A stretch of DNA of 64,000 nucleotides. It comes from Culturomica sp. (GTDB taxonomy: Bacteria; Bacteroidota; Bacteroidia; Bacteroidales; Marinifilaceae). The position numbers were made by a program, and so were the translations under genes. A model generated the notes under the pieces. That model did not search any database and was not told the origin of the DNA. It was given only the letters and a program-made list of their open reading frames with translations. Below are positions 26,565-34,234 of the stretch, piece by piece (position 1 is the first letter of the stretch; the number at the start of each line of letters is the position of its first letter). The stretch is taken from contig JAISVB010000045.1 in assembly GCA_031271755.1 (NCBI GenBank), positions 1 to 64,000 of the forward strand, written 5' to 3'.

Positions 26565-27475
26565 CCTACATTAAATTACAATACCTCCTCACCAACCGGA
26601 AACTATCCGCCTTCGGGGTACATCCGGCCATCGGTTACCCGCTCCTGCTGCTCCTTTTCATCGGACTCTCAACTTACCTGTTTAACAAAACCACCTTTGC
26701 TCCCTACGCATACACACTCATAGCACTCTATTTTACCGCAAAACTAAGCGAGATCCGGCGGAATGATTTCCTCAAAATCTGCTTTGGCCGCATACAGTAC
26801 AGAAAAATACGCCTGTTGGAAAACCTGATCGTCGTTCTGCCTTTTGCTATTTTCCTGCTATACAAAGAGCACTACATTCCTCCCTTCCTGCTTGTGGCCA
26901 CGACGATTTTACTGGCGCTGCTGAATGTCAACATAACGTACAATATACCCCTTCCGACCCCCTTCTACAAAAAACCGTTTGAATTCACGGTCGGTTTCAG
27001 GAACACATTTTTCCTGTTCATCATCGCATACGCGCTCACCGCCATTGCCGTCACCGTAAACAACTTCAATCTCGGCATCTTTTCGTTGCTGTTGATATTC
27101 CTCACCGTACTCTGCTACTATTTAAAACCCGAAAACGAATACTTCGTCTGGGCGTACAGCGCAACACCTGCCCAATTCCTGATCGAAAAGATCAAAACGG
27201 CGTTTCGGTTCTCTTTTTACCTGTGCCTTCCGATATTGCTTACGTTAAGCCTGTTCTATACTGAAAATACAGGCGTACTGCTTCTCTTTACCGCGTTAGG
27301 ATATTTGTATCTGGTCGCGGTTATCCTGGCAAAATACGCTGCATTTCCCGGAGAAATCGACTTGATGCAAGCGATCATGCTGAGCATTACATTCATTTTT
27401 CCGCCGATGCTCATAGCCGTCATCCCGCTATTCGCCCGGCAATCGGTACACGAACTTAAACGACTTTTGCCATGA
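26558..27475 (+). CDS. ABC-2-like transporter membrane subunit
   Basis: A 305-residue hydrophobic protein with about eight predicted membrane segments (e.g. YPLLLLLFIGLSTYLF, LLENLIVVLPFAIFLL, FFLFIIAYALTAIAV, IMLSITFIFPPMLIAVI). No catalytic motif is visible. Its last codons overlap the start of an ABC ATPase gene (27472-27475), which identifies it as the permease of that transporter. The conserved IRRNDFLKICF segment between membrane helices could be the coupling region. The substrate is unknown; the downstream cyclase-like gene suggests export of an isoprenoid product or a precursor. Confidence 0.75.
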   Translation: MVAYIKLQYLLTNRKLSAFGVHPAIGYPLLLLLFIGLSTYLFNKTTFAPYAYTLIALYFTAKLSEIRRNDFLKICFGRIQYRKIRLLENLIVVLPFAIFLLYKEHYIPPFLLVATTILLALLNVNITYNIPLPTPFYKKPFEFTVGFRNTFFLFIIAYALTAIAVTVNNFNLGIFSLLLIFLTVLCYYLKPENEYFVWAYSATPAQFLIEKIKTAFRFSFYLCLPILLTLSLFYTENTGVLLLFTALGYLYLVAVILAKYAAFPGEIDLMQAIMLSITFIFPPMLIAVIPLFARQSVHELKRLLP

Positions 27476-28152
27476 TCGACATCCGCAACCTTTCCAAAAA
27501 CTTTGGGACTTTACAGGTCCTGAAAAACATCGACATTCGGTTCGAACCGGGAAAAGTCTACGGGATCATCGGAGAGAACGGAGCCGGAAAAACCACCTTA
27601 TTCCGCTGCATCGCAGGGTTGGAAAACTACGACGGAGAGATCCGCTCAGGGCTTCATCCCCTGAAAAACTACCTGGGATTCCTGCCGACCGACCCGTTTT
27701 TCTTTAGCAAAATAACCGGGAAAGAATACATCCGCCTGCTCTGCAACGCCCGGAAAAAAGAGATGCCGAACCTGGAAAGCAAAAACATATTCGACCTGCC
27801 CCTGAACCAATACGCCTCCACCTACTCAACAGGCATGAAAAAGAAGCTGGCTTTAACGGCCATCCTGTTGCAGGAAAACCACTATTTCATACTGGACGAA
27901 CCATTCAACGGCATCGACATCCACAGCAACATCATCGTCGTCGACCTGATCAAAAAACTGAAAGCATTGGGAAAGACCGTACTCATATCCTCCCACATAT
28001 TTTCCACCTTAAAAGAGACTTGCGATGAAATCTACCCGTTGAAGGACGGAAAGATCAGCCCAACGGTCACCCGGGAAAATTTCGACACACTGGAGCTCGA
28101 AATCAAAGCATTTACCATTGGGAACAAAATAGAGCAATTAGAACTGAAATAA
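27472..28152 (+). CDS. ABC transporter ATP-binding protein
   Basis: A 226-residue ABC ATPase with every motif: Walker A GENGAGKTTL (about residues 34-43), signature-like STGMKKKLALTA, Walker B YFILDEPFNGID, and a switch histidine in ISSHIF. The Q-loop lies near YLGFLPTDP. The signature YSTGMKKK is the variant common in ABC-2 exporters. It overlaps the permease gene by 4 bp and is followed after 12 bp by the cyclase-like gene. Confidence 0.9.
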   Translation: MIDIRNLSKNFGTLQVLKNIDIRFEPGKVYGIIGENGAGKTTLFRCIAGLENYDGEIRSGLHPLKNYLGFLPTDPFFFSKITGKEYIRLLCNARKKEMPNLESKNIFDLPLNQYASTYSTGMKKKLALTAILLQENHYFILDEPFNGIDIHSNIIVVDLIKKLKALGKTVLISSHIFSTLKETCDEIYPLKDGKISPTVTRENFDTLELEIKAFTIGNKIEQLELK

Positions 28153-28164
28153 TCCGCCACACAC

Positions 28165-29061
28165 ATGCCCGTCACCCTCTCGACAAAACTGCTCCACACC
28201 CTGCAAAAAGGGAAAGCCCGATTAGGGGCGGAAGCGCTTCGCCGCATCGCCCGCTTCGTGGAGTCGCAACGGACGGCAGAACACGCCTTCCGAAACAAGA
28301 GCGGAAAAGCAGACCTGTACTACACCGCGTTCGGATGGACATTGTCCCGCCTGCTGGGCATCGGGATCGATCCGCAAAAAATGCACCGCTACCTCTCGCA
28401 ACAGCAACCGGAACAGTTAGACCTCGTCCACTACGCCGCCTACATACGCTGCCGGATGCTCCGCCAATGGATAAAAAACGGGAAAGCAGGCCTGTTTGTG
28501 CAATCGCTCCTTCCGTTCAAGATCAGGGCATTGGACACATTCACCGCCGTCCCCCACGCCGACCTGCACGCCCCCTACACCCAATTCCTCTGGCACTCCC
28601 TGCGGGAAGACGCCGGCCGGCGCACCCCCAACACCCCGGATACCCTAGCCGACTACCACGTGCCCGGCGGCGGCTACCGGAACACCCGGGACGGCCTCAC
28701 CGCCACCACCAATGCCACCGTAGCCGCGCTCGCCCTCCGGGGACCATCCGCCGGCTACCGGGCAAACGAAGACCTGCACTACCTGCGCAACCTCCAGGAC
28801 ACCTCCGGCGGCTTCCGCGCCGCCCCCGCCGCCCCCTTCCCCGACCTGCTCTCCACCGCAACCGCCCTCTTCGTGCTCGACTGCTACCACACCCCTTCCA
28901 ACTACCCGGCACAACACTTCATCGAAAGCCACTGGCTGGACTCAGGAGGCTTCTCCGCCACCCTCCCGGAAGACCACAGCGACGTCGAATACACCTTCTA
29001 CGGACTGCTGGCGTTGGGAGCAAGCGCACAAGAGTTTAGAAAGAAGCAACTCGGGAGATAA
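28165..29061 (+). CDS. prenyltransferase/squalene-oxidase-repeat (terpene-cyclase-like) protein
   Basis: A 298-residue all-helical protein with a C-terminal alpha-toroid segment of the prenyltransferase/squalene-cyclase superfamily. Repeats include GGGYRNTRDGLTATTNATVAALAL, LRNLQDTSGGFRA and HWLDSGGFSATLPE with DVEYTFYGLLALG. It is too short for a full squalene-hopene cyclase (about 630) and I see no DxDD acid motif. It may be a partial toroid, a lipid-binding relative, or a prenyltransferase beta-like subunit. It closes the operon-like run that began with the ferredoxin. DNA here is very GC-rich compared with the ATPase gene upstream. Confidence 0.7.
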   Translation: MPVTLSTKLLHTLQKGKARLGAEALRRIARFVESQRTAEHAFRNKSGKADLYYTAFGWTLSRLLGIGIDPQKMHRYLSQQQPEQLDLVHYAAYIRCRMLRQWIKNGKAGLFVQSLLPFKIRALDTFTAVPHADLHAPYTQFLWHSLREDAGRRTPNTPDTLADYHVPGGGYRNTRDGLTATTNATVAALALRGPSAGYRANEDLHYLRNLQDTSGGFRAAPAAPFPDLLSTATALFVLDCYHTPSNYPAQHFIESHWLDSGGFSATLPEDHSDVEYTFYGLLALGASAQEFRKKQLGR

Positions 29062-29120
29062 TTCCGAAAACTTCTCTGGGAATTGTAGAAAAAAGTCAAC
29101 GATCTGGATAGTATCTTTTT

Positions 29121-29151
29121 GTAATTTGGCGGTCAGTGACCGCCAAATTAC
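29121..29151. repeat. 31-bp near-perfect palindrome at an ATPase breakpoint
   Basis: Arms of 15 bp (29121-29135 and 29137-29151) flank a single central G. The palindrome contains the stop codon of the truncated ATPase fragment. It lacks a T-run in the direction of that gene, so it is not an obvious terminator. Confidence 0.7.
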
Positions 29152-29351
29152 TCACGCCTGATCCAAGTCGTATCGGCCGCATACAGATCATCCGCCGTAA
29201 CAAAATAATGCGGTACATCCGTTTTTGACAGGAGTTGCTTGATCAGAGTGGTTTTACCCACCTGTCGCGGCCCGACCAACACCTGAATGAATTTTCGGGA
29301 TTCTTCGGATCGCTTCATGATCTCCTGTAACATAGTTCTTTCAAACGCCAT
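29148..29351 (-). pseudogene. truncated N-terminal fragment of a DUF4143-type ATPase
   Basis: Only 67 residues remain. They include a start typical of the family (MAFERTMLQEIMKRSEESRKFIQVLVG) and a complete Walker A (GPRQVGKTT), then a stop shortly after YAADTTWIRRE. Full proteins have about 330 further residues. The break coincides with a 31-bp palindrome. Between this gene and the divergent YjbR gene is an AT-rich segment with the dyad ATTAG...CTAAT, comparable in position to the dyads before the intact ATPases. Confidence 0.75.
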
Positions 29352-29393
29352 TATTCAAATTATTAGGAATATCTAATTTTTCTCGAAAAAAGC

Positions 29394-29401
29394 TATATTT
29401 G
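29394..29401 (+). promoter_or_regulatory. -7 box of the YjbR gene
   Basis: TATATTTG matches TAnnTTTG and lies 22 bases before the YjbR start codon. Confidence 0.45.
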
Positions 29402-29422
29402 TAATGACCAACATACGCAAGT

Positions 29423-29782
29423 ATGAACATTGAAGAATTTCGCGAATATTGCCTGTCGATAAAGGGTTCTACGGAATCGCTACCCTTTCTGAACCACCAT
29501 GTTCTGGTGTTTAAGGTGATGGATAAAATGTTCGCCTATATCCCTTTAGCACCCAAAGACGGCATATTCCGGGCTGACCTCAAATGCAATCCCGAACGGT
29601 CGATGGAGTTGCGCGAAAAGTACAACGGGATCACCGAAACCGATTTTAAGACCCCCTTATGGAACCTGGTCACATTGGAAAGTGATGTTCCCGACCGGCT
29701 GATAGAAGAATTGATCCGACATTCGGTAGACGAAGTCATTAAAAAACTACCCAAACGCAAACAGGAAGCGTACCGGAAATGA
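29423..29782 (+). CDS. MmcQ/YjbR family DNA-binding-like protein
   Basis: A 119-residue single-domain protein of the MmcQ/YjbR family: MNIEEFREYCLSIKGSTESLPF at the N-terminus, KMFAYIPL in the middle beta sheet, then KCNPERSMELREKY and the WNLVTL strand. Structures in this family have a double-stranded-DNA-binding CyaY-like fold, but the biological role is unknown. Its stop overlaps the start of the nucleotidyltransferase gene, so the two are co-translated. Confidence 0.85.
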   Translation: MNIEEFREYCLSIKGSTESLPFLNHHVLVFKVMDKMFAYIPLAPKDGIFRADLKCNPERSMELREKYNGITETDFKTPLWNLVTLESDVPDRLIEELIRHSVDEVIKKLPKRKQEAYRK

Positions 29783-30279
29783 TGATGAGCGAAAACGATG
29801 CCACTGATCTGCTGAGAAAGACCGAACACATCGGCGTTGAGATCTGGATCGACGGCGGTTGGGGCGTGGATGCGCTTTTGGGGCGACAAACACGGCTGCA
29901 CAATGACATAGATATTTTTGTCCAAAAGAAAGACAGCGCTGCATTTACAGCCATGTTGCTTTCAAATGGTTACCGCGAAACGGAAGTCGAATTTACTACC
30001 AACGACCATACGGCCTGGATCGATCCGGACAATCGCATCATAGACCTGCACCTGTTCGAATTTACCGAAACCGGATCACTCTGTTTTGAGGGAGGAATCT
30101 ATCCGGCGGATATACTGAACGGAAAAGGAACAATCGGAGGAATAGCCGTACGTTGCCTGACCGTCGAAGCACAAATATTGTACCACCAGGGTTATAAGCT
30201 CAAAGAGAAGGACATACAAGACATACTGCTGCTTTGCAGTACTTTCGGGCTGCCTGTTCCGGAAGGAATTCAAAGGTGA
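29779..30279 (+). CDS. aminoglycoside/lincosamide-type nucleotidyltransferase
   Basis: A 166-residue protein opening with three consecutive Met codons. The core WIDGGWGVDALLGRQTRLHNDIDIFV holds the GG...D.D nucleotidyltransferase motif, and VRCLTVEAQILYHQGYKLKEKDIQDI matches the C-terminal helix of the LnuA/ANT(2'')-like family. Members adenylylate lincosamides or aminoglycosides; many chromosomal relatives have no proven drug substrate. Resistance is possible but not demonstrated here. It overlaps the YjbR stop (ATGA) and converges on the NapH-like gene. Confidence 0.75.
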   Translation: MMMSENDATDLLRKTEHIGVEIWIDGGWGVDALLGRQTRLHNDIDIFVQKKDSAAFTAMLLSNGYRETEVEFTTNDHTAWIDPDNRIIDLHLFEFTETGSLCFEGGIYPADILNGKGTIGGIAVRCLTVEAQILYHQGYKLKEKDIQDILLLCSTFGLPVPEGIQR

Positions 30280-30311
30280 TACTCATAATAAACCAACTTC
30301 CCTGTTATTCT

Positions 30312-31598
30312 TTACTGTGGTGTCCGGGCGGTCGTTTCCTCCCGGTTTTGCATGTTCTGCGGACAGTAATTGAAACACCTCCCGCAGGCGACGCAGGCAG
30401 CCCGGTCGATTTCGTAGTGTTTGCGGGTACGTTTGACGGAGAGACCGATGAGGGTGAAGCCGATGACAAGGCCGAGGAGAGCGCCGGCGCCGGTGGCGTA
30501 GCGTTTGAAGTCGCCCTGGATCTCTTCGTAAGCGGCGGTGAGGGCTTCGACAGTACCGCCCTGTCCGTAGAAGGCCTCTAACTCTAAGGAGGGCGCACCC
30601 TGCGGATTGGCTTCGTGCTGCATGACGAGGTCGTAGAGACGCACCTCTTTGTGGGCGCGGCTCAGGTCGCTGCTGACGGAGCGCATGAGGAAAGCGCCGG
30701 CAAGAACAAGGAGCGGAAGGATGATGAGGTAGCCTACGATCCGCCGGACGCCTTGCGGGCGGCTCTCTTTGACTTTGTTCTCGTAGGGCGGTCGGATGGC
30801 GTCCACCGGGCAGGCGTTGCGGCAGAGGTCGCAGTTGATGCACGATTGGGGGGTGATGCTGATCTTCCGGACGGATACCCGCGAAAACAGGCTCAGCAAG
30901 GCGCCGTAGGGACAGAGGAAGCGGCAGAAGGGCCTGCCTGTAAAGACGGCCGCTACCAGTAAGAGTGCGCCGAAAAGGAGTAATCCGAGATCTCCGCCCA
31001 GCCGGAAGATCCCGATAAAGGGGTCGAAGCGGCAGATGATAAAGCTGCTTCGGGTGACGGCGTAAAGGAGCGCAAAAATCAGGTATATCCAGGGGATCAT
31101 GCCCAGTACCGTGGTGAGCGACTTGGAGAGCCTGTAGTTTTTCAGGTTCACCAACTCCTGCAAAGCGCCGAACGGGCAAACGCCGGCGCAGAATACCCTG
31201 CCGAAAAGAAGGGCGAACCCGATCGGGAGGATAAAAAAGAGCAGGACAGAGAGGGGCAGGATGTAAGTGCTGTCCACGCCTGCAAGCGCTACGTTCTGAA
31301 TAGCACCGATACTGCATACACACCCACTGCGGAAAAATCCGAACCAGGCGACCGAGATCACGGATACCCACAGGATGGGTTTGCGCGTCCGCTTCCGGAG
31401 CACCGCCCACGCCACAATACCCATCAGCAGCACCAACAGGAGGATATCCACGCTTGTCCACACCGCTTCGTTGGGCACTGCGTAAGTGATATCGGGGTAT
31501 TGGTAACCGGATTCAAAGTCCGGCCGGGGGAAGCGGTTTTGGGCGTTGGCTGCTCCGGATAAGATCAGCAACAGCCCAATATAAAGGATTCTTTTCAT
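30312..31598 (-). CDS. NapH/NosR-like membrane 4Fe-4S protein
   Basis: Translation from 31598 gives a signal-like N-terminus (MKRILYIGLLLILSGAANAQ) and about 428 residues; a longer frame upstream has no such feature. Several membrane segments are interleaved with the paired motifs CAGVCPFGAL and CRFLCPYGAL that define the NapH/NosR/RdxA electron-transfer family. Soluble 4Fe-4S sites follow (CINCDLCRNACP and, near the C-terminus, CVACGRCFNYCPQ). Such proteins pass electrons between the quinone pool or cytoplasm and periplasmic carriers. It shares one base with the upstream exported ferredoxin gene, so the two should form a transmembrane relay. Confidence 0.85.
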   Translation of the reverse strand: MKRILYIGLLLILSGAANAQNRFPRPDFESGYQYPDITYAVPNEAVWTSVDILLLVLLMGIVAWAVLRKRTRKPILWVSVISVAWFGFFRSGCVCSIGAIQNVALAGVDSTYILPLSVLLFFILPIGFALLFGRVFCAGVCPFGALQELVNLKNYRLSKSLTTVLGMIPWIYLIFALLYAVTRSSFIICRFDPFIGIFRLGGDLGLLLFGALLLVAAVFTGRPFCRFLCPYGALLSLFSRVSVRKISITPQSCINCDLCRNACPVDAIRPPYENKVKESRPQGVRRIVGYLIILPLLVLAGAFLMRSVSSDLSRAHKEVRLYDLVMQHEANPQGAPSLELEAFYGQGGTVEALTAAYEEIQGDFKRYATGAGALLGLVIGFTLIGLSVKRTRKHYEIDRAACVACGRCFNYCPQNMQNREETTARTPQ

Positions 31599-32176
31599 TA
31601 CTCTTTCAGTTTGTAGGCGGTATCGAGGGGTACGCGGGTGATGGCGCCCGAAGGGCAGACAGTGGCTATCCGGCACTCGTTGCAATCCTTGCACAGGTCG
31701 CGTTTGATCTGGAGGTAGAGCGAACCGTTGCCGAAGGAGCTGCACCCTTTGACGCATTTACCGCAGCCGTTGCAGAGCCGCTCGTTGATGGTGTATTCAA
31801 AATAGGGCTCCTCCACGAATTGGCGTTCGATGGCGCCGGTGGGGCACATCAGGTTCTCGGCGGCGGTGTTGAGTTCTTTGACATTGGAGCGGTAGTAGCC
31901 GCCGCAGAGGTCGCAGTATCCGCATACTTTGTTGGCATGGATGCATTTAACGGCCGAAACCGGGAGCACGCAGTGGGTTTCGCAGCGGCCGCACTGGGTG
32001 CATTTTTGCGGGTCGATTTGCCAGTAGTAGCTGGCTTTTGCTCCTTTTACGTTCCCGATCAATCCGCCGGCAACGGCGAGGATGGCGCCGCCCGCCACCG
32101 TCGAACCCAGCACCCGCAGGAATTCCCGGCGCGATACGGGGCTTTGGCCCATCGGATGTTTCTCTTTTTTTTCCAT
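31598..32176 (-). CDS. Tat-exported polyferredoxin
   Basis: A 192-residue protein. The N-terminus has a twin-arginine signal (SRREFLRVLGS followed by a hydrophobic stretch to GLIGNVKG), so it is exported folded with its clusters. Cysteine motifs for three to four 4Fe-4S clusters follow: CTQCGRCETHC, CGYCDLCGG, CNGCGKCVKGC and CKDCNECRIATVCP. It resembles the periplasmic NapG or DmsB-like electron carriers. It is sandwiched between the NHL propeller (7 bp gap) and the NapH-like gene (1 bp overlap), which makes a single exported electron-transfer module likely. Confidence 0.85.
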   Translation of the reverse strand: MEKKEKHPMGQSPVSRREFLRVLGSTVAGGAILAVAGGLIGNVKGAKASYYWQIDPQKCTQCGRCETHCVLPVSAVKCIHANKVCGYCDLCGGYYRSNVKELNTAAENLMCPTGAIERQFVEEPYFEYTINERLCNGCGKCVKGCSSFGNGSLYLQIKRDLCKDCNECRIATVCPSGAITRVPLDTAYKLKE

Positions 32177-32183
32177 AGTCTTG

Positions 32184-33215
32184 TCAGATGGTTACTCCTT
32201 TCCGCAAAGGACAATCCGCTTTGCAGGTCGAACAGGCGGTCGCAGCGGCCTGTGTACTGTCGTAACGGTAAACGGAGATCCGGCTGTTGCCCGCTACAAA
32301 AAGCCGGCCTTTCAGAATCTTGACGTCGTAGGCCGTATGGCCGCCTCCCAGCGTTGGGCTGTCGAGCAGCAGACTGCGGAACGTCCCGTCCGTGCCGTAG
32401 CAACTGATGCGCGGCTTCCCCTTTTCGGAGGTGATGATCTCGCCCGCGGCGGTGTGTGTCAGGTGTACCGGGTTGCAGCATCCGCCGAACCTGCCGGCGG
32501 TTTCTCCCGCTTCGCCGAAGAAGCCGGTGTAGGCGCCGTCCGGCGTGTATTTCTCCACCCGGTGCCTGCCCGGATTGGAGCAATAGATCACCCCGTCCGC
32601 ATAGGTGATGCCGAACGAGTAACTGGGAACGATAAAGCCGTCGGGGCTTTGGATAAAGCGGACGAACTGCCCTTCCGCCGTGTATTGGCAGATGTTTTTG
32701 TTGGCCGCATCCGTCACAAAAAGGGCGGATGGGGTCAATGCCATGGAGCAGTAGTCAGCCGTGTCGTCACACGCTTCCCAGTCGCGCAGCCATTCGCCGG
32801 CCGGGCTGTACACCTCGATCCGGGCGGGGAAGAGCAGGTAGATGTGGCGCTCGTCGGCCGCAATGTCCCGGAGGTCACTGCCGACGGCAAAACTGTGCGC
32901 CAATGCCCCTGTCGTATCGTACATATAGATCTGATTGGAAGCGGCGACGATGAGCCGGTCGCCCGCCAGTTCAAAAGCCTCTATCGCACCGGGCGCCTGA
33001 AAGGAGGATTCCAATCTGTACGGGGAGGCAAAGCCCGGTTGGCCGCTGTTTGCCCCTTCCGGGCGAACGGATGCGTATGGCAGCGGAGCGGTCAGTTTCC
33101 TGTGCAGGAAAACACCCGCCACTCCCGCAATACCCACTCCCGCCACGGCAGTCCCGCACAGTTGCAGGAATTTCCGCCGCGATATGTTCTGCTCTTTATC
33201 TGCCTTTTGTTCCAT
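32184..33215 (-). CDS. Tat-exported NHL-type beta-propeller with C-terminal cysteine motif
   Basis: A 343-residue protein with a twin-arginine signal (SRRKFLQLCGTAVAGVG). The body is a six-bladed NHL-like propeller; blades read as repeats such as GDRLIVAASNQIYMYDTTGAL, DERHIYLLFPARIEVYSPAGEW and DGVIYCSNPGRHRVEKYTPDG. Near the C-terminus is CSTCKADCPL (C-x2-C-x3-C), which could bind a metal or cluster. Tat export and the two Fe-S genes downstream suggest it docks to the exported ferredoxin. I do not know a characterised homologue with this combination. An upstream 21-bp element recurs before the propeller gene ending at 40546. Confidence 0.7.
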   Translation of the reverse strand: MEQKADKEQNISRRKFLQLCGTAVAGVGIAGVAGVFLHRKLTAPLPYASVRPEGANSGQPGFASPYRLESSFQAPGAIEAFELAGDRLIVAASNQIYMYDTTGALAHSFAVGSDLRDIAADERHIYLLFPARIEVYSPAGEWLRDWEACDDTADYCSMALTPSALFVTDAANKNICQYTAEGQFVRFIQSPDGFIVPSYSFGITYADGVIYCSNPGRHRVEKYTPDGAYTGFFGEAGETAGRFGGCCNPVHLTHTAAGEIITSEKGKPRISCYGTDGTFRSLLLDSPTLGGGHTAYDVKILKGRLFVAGNSRISVYRYDSTQAAATACSTCKADCPLRKGVTI

Positions 33216-33240
33216 GATTCAAGCGTGTAAGATAGTAGAT

Positions 33241-33261
33241 CGTAAGATAGTAAGAATTTTT
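33241..33261 (-). promoter_or_regulatory. upstream element shared with the 40.5-kb propeller gene
   Basis: The 21 bases match 40572-40592 at 18 positions, and both lie exactly 26 bases beyond the respective start codons (33215 and 40546). An 11-bp direct repeat (GTAAGATAGTA at 33227-33237 and 33242-33252) adds to the structure. A shared regulator is possible. Confidence 0.4.
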
Positions 33262-33349
33262 TATATTCCGCTACTGCACAATTGTATCGTTTTGTTTTAT
33301 TGCCCGCAAAGATTCATATGGAAAATCAGGCATTGTTTGGGTGCAAAAC

Positions 33350-34198
33350 TCATGTTATATTCTTCAAAAGTTCAGCCGGCATTATTTCCATTTTTGAGAA
33401 GGCGAACAATTTCTTTCCCAAATCTTTCAGTGAAGCGCCAAGGTGGTATACAGCAGTGTCGATCAAGAGAAAACGGTCGTGAAAGACAGTAGATTCGTTG
33501 ATTGTTATCGGCGTGTACTGCGCGTTGTGTTTTGTCAAATCCAACTGCAATTGTGCGGAAATTTGCTTTGTATAAATGGTTGCGCCGACTTTCGCCTGCC
33601 GTTTCGACAACAGGAGTAAAACCGTTTCATCAATATAATTATCAAGCAGGAGAATCGTTTTCTTTGCCGATTTGATGAGGTCGGATACAAATAGGTAAGC
33701 ATCGAAAATCTGACCTTCAAAAAATATGCCTTCTTTAGGAGGCAGGGCGGTGCGGACAACGAAATCGATCTGTTTTTGGTGTTCCGACAGTTGCTGTTCG
33801 TGGCGGGAAAGTGTGTTGTCAATTTGCTCAAAACGTCGGTTGATGGCGTATCCCCGTAATAAATACTCTTTCAAAACCCGGTTTGCCCATTGACGAAACA
33901 GGGTACCTTGAACGGATTTTACACGATAGCCGACAGAAATGATCACATCCAGACTGTAAAAAGAAACAGGACGGTCAATATTTGTAATATGCAAATTTTG
34001 CATATTGCTTTCGGCATCGAGTTCTTTTTCCTTAAAAACATTGCCGATATGTTTTGAAATGACCGACTGGTCTCTGCCGAAAAGCAGAACCATTTGCGCC
34101 TGTGTAAGCCAAACGGTTTCGTGGTCAATGCGAACCTCCAATTGTACGACATCATTTGGTCTGTACAGTATCATTTCATTTTGAGTATTCATCTTCAT
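33350..34198 (-). CDS. RhuM-family (virulence RhuM) protein with phospholipase-D-like C-terminus
   Basis: A 282-residue protein. The N-terminal half has the family signature VWLTQAQMVLLFGRDQSVISKHI and FYSLDVIISVGYRVKS...FRQWANRVLKEYLLRGY, a DNA-binding-like domain. A short coiled coil leads to a C-terminal domain containing GATIYTKQ and FHDRFLLID, which resembles half of a PLD-type HxK active site (His-Asp-Arg here). Function is unknown; genes of this family occur singly in variable genome regions. It is AT-richer than its neighbours and interrupts the minus-strand envelope-redox block. A second copy starts at 63535. Confidence 0.78.
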   Translation of the reverse strand: MKMNTQNEMILYRPNDVVQLEVRIDHETVWLTQAQMVLLFGRDQSVISKHIGNVFKEKELDAESNMQNLHITNIDRPVSFYSLDVIISVGYRVKSVQGTLFRQWANRVLKEYLLRGYAINRRFEQIDNTLSRHEQQLSEHQKQIDFVVRTALPPKEGIFFEGQIFDAYLFVSDLIKSAKKTILLLDNYIDETVLLLLSKRQAKVGATIYTKQISAQLQLDLTKHNAQYTPITINESTVFHDRFLLIDTAVYHLGASLKDLGKKLFAFSKMEIMPAELLKNIT

Positions 34199-34234
34199 CG
34201 CTTCTATTTTCCCGACACAAAAGTCTTCTATGGC

